From the NCBI GenBank assembly GCA_003162995.1, contig PLUZ01000300.1, positions 1 through 14,274 of the forward strand: a stretch of DNA of 14,274 bases, in the 5' to 3' direction. The translations under genes were made by a program, and so were the position numbers. This document shows positions 7,046 to 14,274 of the stretch, piece after piece. This DNA is from Methylocapsa sp. GTDB taxonomy: Bacteria > Pseudomonadota > Alphaproteobacteria > Rhizobiales > Beijerinckiaceae. Below the pieces are notes generated by a model. The model saw nothing but the letters and a program-made list of their open reading frames with translations, searched no databases and had not been told where the DNA came from. Each line of letters starts with the position of its first letter. Position 1 is the first letter of the stretch.

Positions 7046-7338
7046 CGTAAAATGTCAGCCTGTTGCTGGCACCGATGCGCTATCATTCTGTGTTTTTCTG
7101 GGCGGTCCGCGAGTGAGGCGTAATAGAAATGCAAACATCGGCGGGACGTGCCGAGTATCAATGTAAACGTTCCTTGTTCTATTCTGACCGGATATTCTGC
7201 AAGCGCGCTTTCTCTTCGGCCCGGCGAAGCGGCGAGCGATACATTTGATTTCGTGATCCTAGATCGCTTGCCTCACCTCTATATTCTGGTGCGGATTCTG
7301 CATATTCTGATGCCAGCGCTGAATGGAGGAGGTGAACC
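7046..7338. other. Leader region of the esterase gene with repeated ATTCTG hexamers
   Basis: No gene is apparent in this 290-bp stretch upstream of the esterase. The hexamer ATTCTG occurs at 7085, 7181, 7194, 7283, 7295 and 7304, three times as the longer ATATTCTG (7192, 7281, 7302). The last five form two clusters, at 7181-7199 and 7281-7309, with start-to-start spacings of 13, 12 and 9 bp. They may be regulator-binding repeats or chance in a T-rich leader. The region ends with the strong AGGAGGTG (7327-7334) of the downstream gene. Confidence 0.35.
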
Positions 7339-8049
7339 ATGGCGGCGATTGTCGAGGGTCCTCTTATCGCGGCTTTATCCTGTGGTAAACCGGTCTATCT
7401 CGTGGTCCTTTTGCATGGACATGACAGCGACGGTCAGACTCTTATCAATCACGCGCTCAACTGGGCGCCCACCATGCCCAAGGCTGAGTTTCTTGCTGCC
7501 GAACCTGGCTTGGCCCGCGATGGCGTACCTTCAGGCCGGCAATGGTTCGACATGGCGGACACTAGCCCCGCCAAAATGATCAAGGGCGTCAAGACCGTGG
7601 CGCCCTTGCTCGACAATTTTCTCGACGAAATGCTTGCCAAACGCCGCCTCCCAGAGTCTCATCTTGCGCTCGTAGGCTTTTCGCAAGGCGCGATGCTCGC
7701 ACTACATGTGGGGCTCCGGCGCCCAATGCAAATGGCAGCGATCGTGGCGTTTTCTGGCGCGGTGTTTGATTCTGAGAGCCTCACGTCCGAAATTCGCTCG
7801 AAACCGCCTGTTCTCCTCATCCATGGCGAGGCTGATCCCGTCGTGCCCTTTGCTGCGATGACTGACACAAAAAGAATTCTCAAAACTCACGGCGTGCCGG
7901 TCAAGAGCCTGAAAAGGCCAGACCTTCGTCACGAAATGGACGACGACGGTGTCATCGCGGCAGGCGAATTCCTGACACATCTCGTGGTTCATAAGCCGGC
8001 AGAAAAGCACGACCATCACGACGAGGATCATGGGCACGAGCACCACTAA
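7339..8049 (+). CDS. Phospholipase/carboxylesterase-family alpha/beta hydrolase with His-rich tail
   Basis: A 236-residue serine hydrolase of the YpfH/phospholipase-carboxylesterase family, predicted cytoplasmic (no signal peptide). It shows the oxyanion-hole 'LLHGHDSDG' (24-32), the nucleophile elbow GFSQGAM (113-119, Ser115), 'VLLIHGEADPVVP' (158-170, acid Asp166) and the catalytic 'LRHEMDDDGV' (His198). The last 13 residues (224-236) are HDHHDEDHGHEHH, a histidine/acidic tail not needed for the fold that could bind Ni, Zn or Cu. The start is clear: AGGAGGTG lies just upstream of ATG 7339. Another plus-strand frame overlapping the front (7148-7579) is a shadow. Substrate is unknown; such enzymes hydrolyse short-chain esters or lysophospholipids. 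The tail is unusual and may link it to metal handling, which is only inference. Confidence 0.87.
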   Translation: MAAIVEGPLIAALSCGKPVYLVVLLHGHDSDGQTLINHALNWAPTMPKAEFLAAEPGLARDGVPSGRQWFDMADTSPAKMIKGVKTVAPLLDNFLDEMLAKRRLPESHLALVGFSQGAMLALHVGLRRPMQMAAIVAFSGAVFDSESLTSEIRSKPPVLLIHGEADPVVPFAAMTDTKRILKTHGVPVKSLKRPDLRHEMDDDGVIAAGEFLTHLVVHKPAEKHDHHDEDHGHEHH

Positions 8050-8243
8050 GAGTGGCGAAGGCCGCATTGCTCGGCCTGAAACTGCGTCTGTTCGATTTGC
8101 TCATGCCGCTAGACGCTCTTGCCTTCTCCCAGGGTCAGACCGAAATCCTTGATCCGGGATGGCTCCACGTTCCGCCGAATAACAAAATGCTCTCGTCGTG
8201 CCTGGGTCCCATCGACCCCGGCGAATTTCGCCCGGATCTTCAT
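8049..8243 (-). pseudogene. Probable N-terminal remnant of an ISKra4-like transposase
   Basis: On the minus strand an ATG at 8243, with GGGGA upstream, opens a 44-codon frame beginning MKIRAKFAGVDG and ending 'FGLTLGEGKSV' at TAG 8111-8109. The ending resembles the conserved 'L-G-L-T-L-A-E-G-K' near the N-terminus of ISKra4-family transposases. After the TAG the same frame continues 'RHEQIEQTQFQAEQCG', again like the segment that follows in that family ('Q-R-x-x-x-x-E-Q-x-E'), until it meets the 3' end of the esterase gene. A stop, a probable small deletion and loss of the rest of the element make this a relic. The identification is from motif memory and should be treated as tentative. Confidence 0.42.
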
Positions 8244-8337
8244 CTCGATTGTCCCCGTAGCGGGTCCTGCCCTTTCGCTCGAAAGGTTCCAGCGTGGACG
8301 CCCCGCATAGCCCCCGGCATTTTTCCCACTCCAGCGG

Positions 8338-8751
8338 CTAAAGGGACCTTTGCGTGTCTCGCGCCTTGGCAAGCAGCTGATCGAACGATAGCAACATGTC
8401 TTGATCCGGCTCATGGACGATGGCGCTGAATTGCTTGACAAGCGCCGCGCAAACTGCGAGCGCGGCAAGCTGCTCGCGCGGATCGCCTGCCCAACGGAAT
8501 CCGATGGCCGTATCGCGGCTTCCGATGCTTGATTTTAGCGCGGGTGAGATGTCCGCCGCGACATCCTGAAAGCGCATATCGAAGCCCGCATCCTCGCCAT
8601 CCAATGTACAGGGCAAGTAGCCCGCGGTCTTGAATGGCGCGTAAGAATCGTCGAGCGTGACCTTGAAGCCAAGCTGATCGACCGCCTCTTGCAGGGCTTT
8701 CCGCGCAGGGACGTCCTTGCGGTTGAGATAAGCAATTTGGGCACGGGCCAT
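8338..8751 (-). CDS. Conserved-looking hypothetical protein, 137 residues
   Basis: I do not assign a function. The protein starts MARAQIAYLNRKDVPARKAL at an ATG (8751) with a good AGGAGAG six bases upstream, so it is probably expressed. It is soluble, mixed alpha/beta, with no signal or membrane segment. Notable stretches are 'DDSYAPFKTAGYLPCTLDGEDAGFDMRF' (34-61), which has the look of a conserved block, 'IGFRWAGDPREQLAALAVCAALVKQF' (83-108) and a helical C-terminus. The pattern of a small acidic-patch protein of this size reminds me of SUKH-like or effector-immunity proteins, but I see no diagnostic motif. It lies upstream of the ISKra4-like relic on the same strand with a gap of about 95 bp, and its nearest gene downstream is convergent. 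Confidence 0.7.
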   Translation of the reverse strand: MARAQIAYLNRKDVPARKALQEAVDQLGFKVTLDDSYAPFKTAGYLPCTLDGEDAGFDMRFQDVAADISPALKSSIGSRDTAIGFRWAGDPREQLAALAVCAALVKQFSAIVHEPDQDMLLSFDQLLAKARDTQRSL

Positions 8752-9216
8752 GATTCTCTCCTACGCCGACCTGCTGGTAAAGAGGAAGATGCGAATGTCT
8801 GACGACGATACACTCAACAATCAATTAGGTTGGCTCGTCGCAATTGGCCTGCCACTGTCACTGAACTCTACTGACACGTGGTTCACTCCGCTTTGACTAG
8901 CAGCTCATCGACGAGATGGGTAATTATGCAATCTGAATCATGCGAGCGATAGCCCTTTGGCACTTCTCTGTGTCCTGGCTGTCAATCGGCTTCGAATATT
9001 GGATCTTCTCTGTTCGGCGGGTTGCGGTCAAGCACTTTCAGGCCCTCGATACCGTTGATTTTTTCTGTCACTCGCGGGCCCTCTCTTCTCTTCGGGATCA
9101 GCTCTTCGGCTCTCCCAGCATGGGATCAGAAGGATGAGGCGGCTCAATCTGACTCGCGTTCTGATTGCGCATGACGCGATCGACACAAGACCCAACGCGA
9201 ACTCACCTCGTCCATC
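8752..9216. other. Gap with two very short minus-strand frames
   Basis: No supported gene. Two minus-strand frames look slightly protein-like. One, 9172-9098, is 24 codons (MRNQNASQIEPPHPSDPML...). The other, 9071-8982, is 29 codons from GTG (TEKINGIEGLKVLDRNPPNR...) with AAGAGAGG upstream. They could be halves of a frameshifted small gene, since a third frame joins them, but I recognise neither. A plus-strand frame at 8940-9137 has no motif. Confidence 0.35.
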
Positions 9217-9252
9217 GTCCCGCGAGGGACACCCTTCCGCCAGCTGGCGGAA
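9217..9252. repeat. Two adjacent hairpins downstream of the IS110-family transposase
   Basis: GTCCC-GCGA-GGGAC (9217-9230) is a perfect 5-bp stem with a four-base loop (GCGA on the plus strand). It is followed at 9235-9252 by TTCCGCCAGCTGGCGGAA, an 18-bp perfect palindrome. They lie 50-90 bp past the transposase stop codon. They may belong to the non-coding right end of the element or mark its border; no T-run follows on either side, so a simple terminator is not supported. Confidence 0.5.
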
Positions 9253-9303
9253 CTCGGATCACTCTCCTGTTCTGGCGATGCAGTGTTCCAGCCCGCCGAT
9301 TGA

Positions 9304-10341
9304 TTAAGCAGCAGCCGGTACAGTTTCCTTCGTCCAGCGGAATTCCGTTCCATCGCACCACATGCGGTGCATGATCACTGCCAAGCGTCGGGCCAGGGCG
9401 ACGATGGCCTTTTGCTTGCCTCGTCTTTTGGCGATGTTCATCGCCCAGGCCTTCAGCCACGACCATTTGATTGTGCGGGTCAGCATGACTTGAGCTGCTT
9501 CATACAGTAGCGTTCGCATCATTCCGTCGCCACACTGCGAGATCCGGCCAACGCGATTGCTCTCGCCCGATTGATTGAGGATCGGCGTCAATCCCAAGGC
9601 CGGACCGACGGCCTTGGAACTCTTGAACCGCGCCGGAATATCGATGGTCGCGGTGAAAGCCAAGGAGACGATCGGGCCAACGCCCGGGATCGTCATCAAT
9701 CGCCGGCACGCGTCATTTTCGCGGACGATCGACAATAGTCTTTGATGCAGCTTTCCGACCTGCTCGCGGAGCGTTCGACGGGCCTCAAGCAAAGACGTCA
9801 TGATCTCGGCAAGGTCCGTCATGCCATCGACAAGTTCGAAGATCCGTTCCTCGAATTTAATCACGCCGACGACGCCGACCTTGAGCCCAAAGTTGCGCAG
9901 CAAGCCGCGGATGTCATTCTCGACGGCGATGGCTTTCTCCTGCAGCAGCTTGCGGGCCGTCAATAAGGCGCGCCTCTTCTGGCTCACCAACGTCTTTACA
10001 TGCACGGGCCGGAACAGGTTGACGCGCATCATTTGTGCGATGCCGCGGGCGTCATTGCGATCGCTCTTATTCACCTGAGCTTTGAGGAAAGCCTTCGTGT
10101 GCCGAGTCTCGATGCAGACAACCGGCAAATCTGCCTCCACTAGACCGCTGAACAGCCATTGTGAGAGCGGACCGGCTTCGAGCCCGACGCAAACGAGCCG
10201 CCAAGCCGGGTCCTTGAGCACCTCGATAAGATCCTCCGGATGGCTAACGACTTTCACCTCGCGGCAGACCTTGCCCGTCTCATCCATGATGCATATGGCA
10301 CTCTCTTTGACCGAGACGTCTAGACCGGCATAATGTTTCAT
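9304..10341 (-). CDS. IS110-family transposase (DEDD recombinase)
   Basis: A 345-residue transposase of the IS110 family, which moves its element by an RNA-guided site-specific recombination mechanism. The N-terminal RuvC-like DEDD domain has GLDVSVKES (Asp8), GLEAG (Glu55) and NKSDRNDARGIAQ (Asp94, Asp97). A helical linker (about 120-210) follows. The C-terminal Transposase_20 domain has 'MTIPGVGPIVSLAFTATI' (216-233), 'FKSSKAVGPALGLTP' and 'SGESNRVGRISQCGDGMMR' (258-276), the region containing the catalytic serine. I start at ATG 10341 because MKHYAGLDVS is the usual beginning; GGAG lies nine bases upstream. Upstream in-frame codons to 10437 are non-homologous. The length is typical and there is no internal stop, so the element may be active. 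IS110 elements usually lack terminal inverted repeats, so I cannot fix the ends; a border between about 9200 and 9300 on the right and beyond 10410 on the left is likely. Confidence 0.93.
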   Translation of the reverse strand: MKHYAGLDVSVKESAICIMDETGKVCREVKVVSHPEDLIEVLKDPAWRLVCVGLEAGPLSQWLFSGLVEADLPVVCIETRHTKAFLKAQVNKSDRNDARGIAQMMRVNLFRPVHVKTLVSQKRRALLTARKLLQEKAIAVENDIRGLLRNFGLKVGVVGVIKFEERIFELVDGMTDLAEIMTSLLEARRTLREQVGKLHQRLLSIVRENDACRRLMTIPGVGPIVSLAFTATIDIPARFKSSKAVGPALGLTPILNQSGESNRVGRISQCGDGMMRTLLYEAAQVMLTRTIKWSWLKAWAMNIAKRRGKQKAIVALARRLAVIMHRMWCDGTEFRWTKETVPAAA

Positions 10342-10344
10342 AAT

Positions 10345-10410
10345 GCACTTCTCCATCTGATGCGTGTGGCTGCCACAAAGCAGACCACGTTTACCATCAG
10401 CCTGAAGTGC
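10345..10410 (-). ncRNA. Candidate bridge-RNA stem-loop over the transposase RBS
   Basis: Immediately upstream of the IS110-family transposase the minus-strand transcript can fold into an extended hairpin. The outer stem is GCACTT/AAGTGC (10405-10410 with 10345-10350) and the middle stem CTGATG/CATCAG (10395-10400 with 10357-10362). The inner stem is GTGG plus CTGC pairing with GCAG plus CCAC, with one bulged base and a six-base loop. An asymmetric internal loop (CAGG opposite ATGGAG) separates the first two stems and contains the GGAG ribosome binding site. IS110-group elements encode a bridge RNA in this 5' non-coding end, with internal loops that pair to donor and target DNA, so this is a natural candidate. 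Sequestration of the ribosome binding site could also limit transposase synthesis. The structure is seen; the function is inferred. Confidence 0.55.
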
Positions 10411-10584
10411 TGCGCCCCCGCCTTCGCCGCAGGGCACGCCAGCCAGCCGAATACCCCATCTGATTCAATCTCGATGACATGTCCGATTGTGAGACAAACT
10501 GTCCAAAAGCCTTACGCAAGCCGCTTCCGTCTTGCTTCCGCAGCAAAAGAGACGCTCAAGGTAATCCGCTAAGTATTTGATAAG
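10411..10584. other. Left non-coding flank of the IS110-family element
   Basis: No gene is seen. The upstream part of any bridge RNA and the element's left border should fall here. A small inverted repeat GACA-AAC-TGTC lies at 10492-10502. I cannot place the border without comparison to an empty site. Confidence 0.4.
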
Positions 10585-10634
10585 TGGCGCGCCCGAAGGG
10601 ATTAGAACCCATGACCTCCGCCTTCGGAGGGCAG
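10585..10634 (-). tRNA. Degenerate 3' half of tRNA-Arg(CCG), probable att scar
   Basis: Read on the minus strand, 50 nt reproduce tRNA positions 27-76: anticodon stem CTGCC/GGCGG around loop CTCCGAA (anticodon CCG, arginine), variable region AGGTC, T-arm ATGGG-TTCTAAT-CCCTT, acceptor strand CGGGCGC, discriminator G and an encoded CCA. The 5' acceptor strand (expected GCGCCCG) and a normal D-arm are missing upstream. The T-stem has one T-T mismatch and the T-loop has T instead of a purine at position 57, so this is not a working tRNA. A 3' tRNA fragment is the usual footprint of tyrosine-recombinase integration. The IS110-family element lies next to its CCA side. Confidence 0.72.
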
Positions 10635-11174
10635 TTCCTGCTATTTGCGCATGGTAGCTAAGGATAATTTACTTTTGCATAAATGCGTGGGCTTGATTGA
10701 ATATCTGTTGCCAACCATTGCCTTTGTTTGATGGGATTTGCTTCAAGCTGGTAGCTATGTGGTAGGAGCATGGACTGACTTCCCGGCGCATTGCAAACGA
10801 CGGTGGAGTGGAGTGAAAAACTGTATCGTCCTTCGCTACCACGCTGCTAATTCACATGTAGTCCCGCTGAAATCTCGATCGCATCGGCATAGGCCTTCCG
10901 GTTCATGGCGATTATTGCGAGAGTCCAAGCCGCACTGCACCTTCGGGCGGAAGGCATACCTTGTGCGTCATGTCTCACGCCCATTCGTGACCCAGGCTGG
11001 CCATGGCATGCAGGTTAGGCGAGAGGCAACTCCCTAAAAATGGGACTTCTGCATGAGCGATGACGATGTCTAACCGGCGTCCGAAATGTTCTTGCGTGCG
11101 TCGCTTAATCCTGTTCAGCTAGCGTCAAAACCCGGTTTAATTGTTTCGGCACAGGCACGAGCAAAGAGGAAGCA
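10635..11174. other. 540-bp stretch without a supported gene
   Basis: I find no convincing gene. A plus-strand frame at 10738-11037 shows no family features. The octamer GGTAGCTA occurs twice (around 10652 and 10750). The final 60 bases hold the leader and probable promoter of the universal stress protein gene, ending in AGAGGAAG before its ATG. Confidence 0.45.
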
Positions 11175-11612
11175 ATGTACAGGAAAATCCTTATCCCGAC
11201 CGATGGCTCTGAGCTTGCCGGGAAAGCCGTCGAGCATGGCGTCGCCCTCGCCAAAGCGACCGGGGCCAGCATTACGTTCCTCACGGTCACACGTCCTTAT
11301 CGTGCAGGTACCCTCGAAACAGCGGCGATCGAGGACACGCCCGCCGAGTACGAAGCGGGAATTGCGGCCGAGGCCGACAAAATGCTTCAAATCGCCGCTG
11401 GCGTGGCGAAGGCCGCTGGCGTCGTGTGCGACACTGTGCAGATCGAGGATGACCGTCCGTACCAGGCGATCATTGATACAGCCGGATCGAAAGGCTGCGA
11501 CCTCATCGTCATGGCTTCCCATGGACGCCAGGGCATCTCGGCGCTGTTGCTCGGCAGCGAGACGGTCAAGGTGCTTACCCATTGCAAAATACCGGTCCTC
11601 GTCCATCGCTAA
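11175..11612 (+). CDS. Universal stress protein (UspA family)
   Basis: A 145-residue single-domain Usp protein, a cytoplasmic Rossmann-like fold that usually dimerises and in one subgroup binds ATP. It begins YRKILIPTDGSELAGKAVEHG, the canonical first strand and helix with Asp10. It ends 'DLIVMASHGRQGISALLLGSETVKVLTHCKIPVLVHR', which contains the ATP-site pattern G-9x-G-S (SHG...LLLGS), suggesting the ATP-binding subgroup. The start has a good AGAGGAAG seven to ten bases upstream. It lies 190 bp upstream of the group 3b hydrogenase operon on the same strand. Usp genes are often induced by oxygen or energy stress, which would suit a redox-balancing hydrogenase, but co-regulation is not shown here. 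Confidence 0.93.
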   Translation: MYRKILIPTDGSELAGKAVEHGVALAKATGASITFLTVTRPYRAGTLETAAIEDTPAEYEAGIAAEADKMLQIAAGVAKAAGVVCDTVQIEDDRPYQAIIDTAGSKGCDLIVMASHGRQGISALLLGSETVKVLTHCKIPVLVHR

Positions 11613-11802
11613 CAAAGCATGACATAGGGAGGATTTTGGCTTCAAACGTTTACGGCTCTGCACAACTGGTGCAGGAAATCCAACAGCTCCTGTTTCAGTG
11701 GCCGTCTCTTTAGCCTAGAATTTGACCACCGGCGGGCTTAACGCCGACCGGCAGATGTGCGATGATGGACAAAGTCGAATACAGCTCATCCGATGAGGCC
11801 TC

Positions 11803-12924
<1,122 letters not shown>

Positions 12925-12935
12925 GGAACAAAGCG

Positions 12936-13397
12936 ATGGAAGGGCTTGAACGCATCGTCAAGGAGCATCCGTTCTTCGCCGGTTTGGAGGAGGGTTTCCT
13001 CAATCTCGTCTGCGGCTGTGCGAAAAATGTACGTTTCGAAGCGGGCCAATACCTCTTCCACGAAGGCGAACCGGCCGACCAATTCTATCTCATCCGGCAC
13101 GGTCGCATCGCGCTCGAACTCACCGCTCCAGGGCGCGGCGCCATCATTTTCCAGACCTTGACCGAGGGCGAGATCGTCGGTGTCTCGTGGGTGATCCCAC
13201 CTTATCGCTGGACCTACGACGCGCGCGCTCTCGATCTCCTCCGTGCGATCGCGATAGACGCGGCCTGCTTGCGGCAAAAATGTGAGGCCGACCATGATCT
13301 CGGTTATGAAATGATGAAGCGCTTCCTGCCTATTCTGGTACAACGCCTCCAAGCGACGCGGCTGCAGATCCTTGATGTCTATGGCGCCCCCGCCTGA
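12936..13397 (+). CDS. Crp-type cyclic-nucleotide-binding domain protein without HTH
   Basis: A 153-residue protein made of one cNMP-binding domain. The N-terminus '[50 protein letters not shown]' (11-60) is the classic beta-barrel start. The phosphate-binding-cassette region is '[26 protein letters not shown]' (75-100), with GE and R-A at the expected places. It ends after the C-helix (about 120-145) with no winged-helix DNA-binding domain, so it is not a transcription factor like Crp/Fnr. Proteins of this kind recur between hydB and hydG in bacterial group 3b hydrogenase operons and may be an accessory or regulatory subunit of the complex. The start at 12936 follows GAGGAAC; longer in-frame upstream codons overlap hydB and are not homologous. 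Its end overlaps hydG by 17 bases, implying translational coupling. Confidence 0.85.
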   Translation: MEGLERIVKEHPFFAGLEEGFLNLVCGCAKNVRFEAGQYLFHEGEPADQFYLIRHGRIALELTAPGRGAIIFQTLTEGEIVGVSWVIPPYRWTYDARALDLLRAIAIDAACLRQKCEADHDLGYEMMKRFLPILVQRLQATRLQILDVYGAPA

Positions 13398-14253
13398 GCC
13401 GCCGGTCCACGGCCGGACCCCGCCCGATCCGATGGTACCGTGCGTCGCACGTGTGCGCCGGAGGCGGCGCGATGCCCCGCAGGTTTGGACGCTCGACCTT
13501 GAGGTTGATGGCGGCGACGGGACAAAGAATTTTCCTTTTGCGCCGGGCCAGTTCAACATGCTCACGGTGTTCGGCGTCGGCGAAGTGCCGATCAGCCTCA
13601 GCGGCGATCCTGCCAAGCCCGGCTGCCTCGTCCACACAGTGCGTGCCGTCGGCGCGGTGTCCGATGCGCTCGCACGTCTTGGTCCGGGCGACCCGGTCGG
13701 CTTGCGCGGCCCGTTCGGGGCTGGATGGCCGATGACCGAGGCGGCCGGGCGCGATGTCGTGATCGTGGCCGGCGGGCTCGGCCTCGCGCCGTTGCGCCCG
13801 GCGCTCTATCAGTTGTTTGCCGGGCGCGCGCGCTACGGCAAGATCGTCCTGCTCTACGGCGCGCGCAGCCCGGACGACATCCTGTTCCGCCGTGAGATCG
13901 AGTCCTGGCGGCGGAGGCTCGATATTGAAATCGAAGTGACAGTGGACCATGCCAGCTCCGTTTGGCATGGCCATGTCGGCGTCGTGACGACGCTGATCTC
14001 CCGCGCCGACTTCGATCCGCTACACGCCATTGCCCTGGTCTGTGGGCCCGAGGTCATGATGCGCTTCGCTATCACCGCTTTGCGTCATTCGGGGCTCGAT
14101 GACCAATCCATTTATCTCTCTATGGAGCGCAACATGAAGTGCGCAATCGGGTTCTGCGGTCATTGCCAATTCGGACCGGTCTTCGTGTGCCGAGATGGGC
14201 CGGTGTTCCGTCACGACCGGGTACAGAGCTTGCTGGCTCTGAAGGAGATTTGA
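13381..14253 (+). CDS. hydG: HydG, FAD/NAD(P)-binding gamma subunit of group 3b hydrogenase
   Basis: A 290-residue flavoprotein of the ferredoxin-NADP reductase/dihydroorotate-dehydrogenase-electron-transfer type, which exchanges electrons with NADP(H) in group 3b hydrogenase. The FAD domain has 'FAPGQFNML' and 'PISLSGD' (70-76), then '[11 protein letters not shown]' (107-117). The nucleotide-binding part has '[18 protein letters not shown]' (126-143), '[14 protein letters not shown]' and '[11 protein letters not shown]' (218-228). A C-terminal [2Fe-2S] site follows: C254-x4-C259-x2-C262-x7-C270, as in '[11 protein letters not shown]'. I start at ATG 13381, since homologues begin 15-20 residues before the first beta strand (VARVRRR). 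TTG 13372, ATG 13375 or ATG 13432 remain possible, and none has a strong Shine-Dalgarno. The 17-base overlap with the upstream gene suggests coupling. Confidence 0.92.
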   Translation: MAPPPEPPVHGRTPPDPMVPCVARVRRRRRDAPQVWTLDLEVDGGDGTKNFPFAPGQFNMLTVFGVGEVPISLSGDPAKPGCLVHTVRAVGAVSDALARLGPGDPVGLRGPFGAGWPMTEAAGRDVVIVAGGLGLAPLRPALYQLFAGRARYGKIVLLYGARSPDDILFRREIESWRRRLDIEIEVTVDHASSVWHGHVGVVTTLISRADFDPLHAIALVCGPEVMMRFAITALRHSGLDDQSIYLSMERNMKCAIGFCGHCQFGPVFVCRDGPVFRHDRVQSLLALKEI

Positions 14254-14254
14254 C

Positions 14255-14274
14255 ATGGCCGCCAAGAATCGCAA
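14255..14274 (+). CDS. hydD: Start of hydD, delta (small) subunit of group 3b hydrogenase, cut by window end
   Basis: One base after the hydG stop, an ATG with AAGGAGAT upstream begins MAAKNR before the window ends. Position and opening residues fit HydD, the NADH:ubiquinone-oxidoreductase 20-kDa-like small subunit that carries the proximal Fe-S cluster. The call rests almost wholly on operon order. Confidence 0.65.

Noticed and set aside
10342..10437. N-terminal extension of the IS110-family transposase
   Set aside because: Extra residues are Gly/Cys-rich and unlike the family; they correspond to the structured 5' flank.
10738..11037. Plus-strand 99-codon frame
   Set aside because: No motif, no good ribosome binding site, residue usage like non-coding DNA.
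11636..11713. 25-codon frame from TTG after a GGGAGGA motif, between the Usp gene and hydB
   Set aside because: Spacing between the Shine-Dalgarno and TTG is only about 3-4 bases, and the peptide is unrecognised; likely a relic or chance.

Overview
The window looks like an accessory region of a GC-rich alphaproteobacterium, probably of the Hyphomicrobiales (Beijerinckiaceae/Methylocystaceae-like). That reading rests on codon use and the kinds of genes present; no rRNA or other phylogenetic marker is in the window. Genes for [NiFe]-hydrogenase biology sit at both ends, with a patchwork of small metabolic genes, mobile-element debris and one IS110-type element between them.

Left block (1-4260). 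A plus-strand gene for a YqeB/EF2563-type molybdenum-hydroxylase accessory protein converges on a minus-strand set: a truncated hydrogenase regulator (hoxA/hupR-like), the last 16-18 codons of hypA, an intact hypB with a large His-rich nickel-binding segment, a possible 52-codon ORF, and a HoxN/HupN/NixA-type nickel permease. The regulator is cut just after the Walker A region of its AAA+ domain and joined directly to the 3' end of hypA, which implies a deletion. The regulator frame happens to continue in frame into hypB, so a 556-residue regulator-HypB fusion is possible, although hypB keeps its own Shine-Dalgarno and start.

Middle block (4260-11170). This holds a probable trbI (conjugation) remnant, a phage Gp37/Gp68 (DUF5131) gene, an NTF2/SnoaL-like protein, an alpha/beta-hydrolase esterase with a His-rich C-terminal tail, an apparent ISKra4-like transposase N-terminal remnant, an unrecognised 137-residue protein, and a complete IS110-family transposase. 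A long hairpin covers the transposase ribosome binding site and is a good bridge-RNA candidate. Next to the transposase is a 50-nt degenerate 3' half of tRNA-Arg(CCG), which looks like an old integration (att) scar. Long stretches here have no convincing gene.

Right block (11175-14274). A universal stress protein gene is followed by the start of a group 3b (NADP-linked, sulfhydrogenase-type) [NiFe]-hydrogenase operon: hydB (two [4Fe-4S] motifs), a cyclic-nucleotide-binding-domain protein with no DNA-binding domain, hydG (FAD/NAD(P) and [2Fe-2S]) and the first codons of hydD. The catalytic subunit should lie just outside the window.

Taken together, the nickel permease and HypB would supply nickel for a hydrogenase such as the one at the right. 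The local regulator and HypA have been lost, so maturation must use another HypA copy or the locus is decaying. If the tRNA scar is an attachment site, its polarity puts the hydrogenase operon on the island side.
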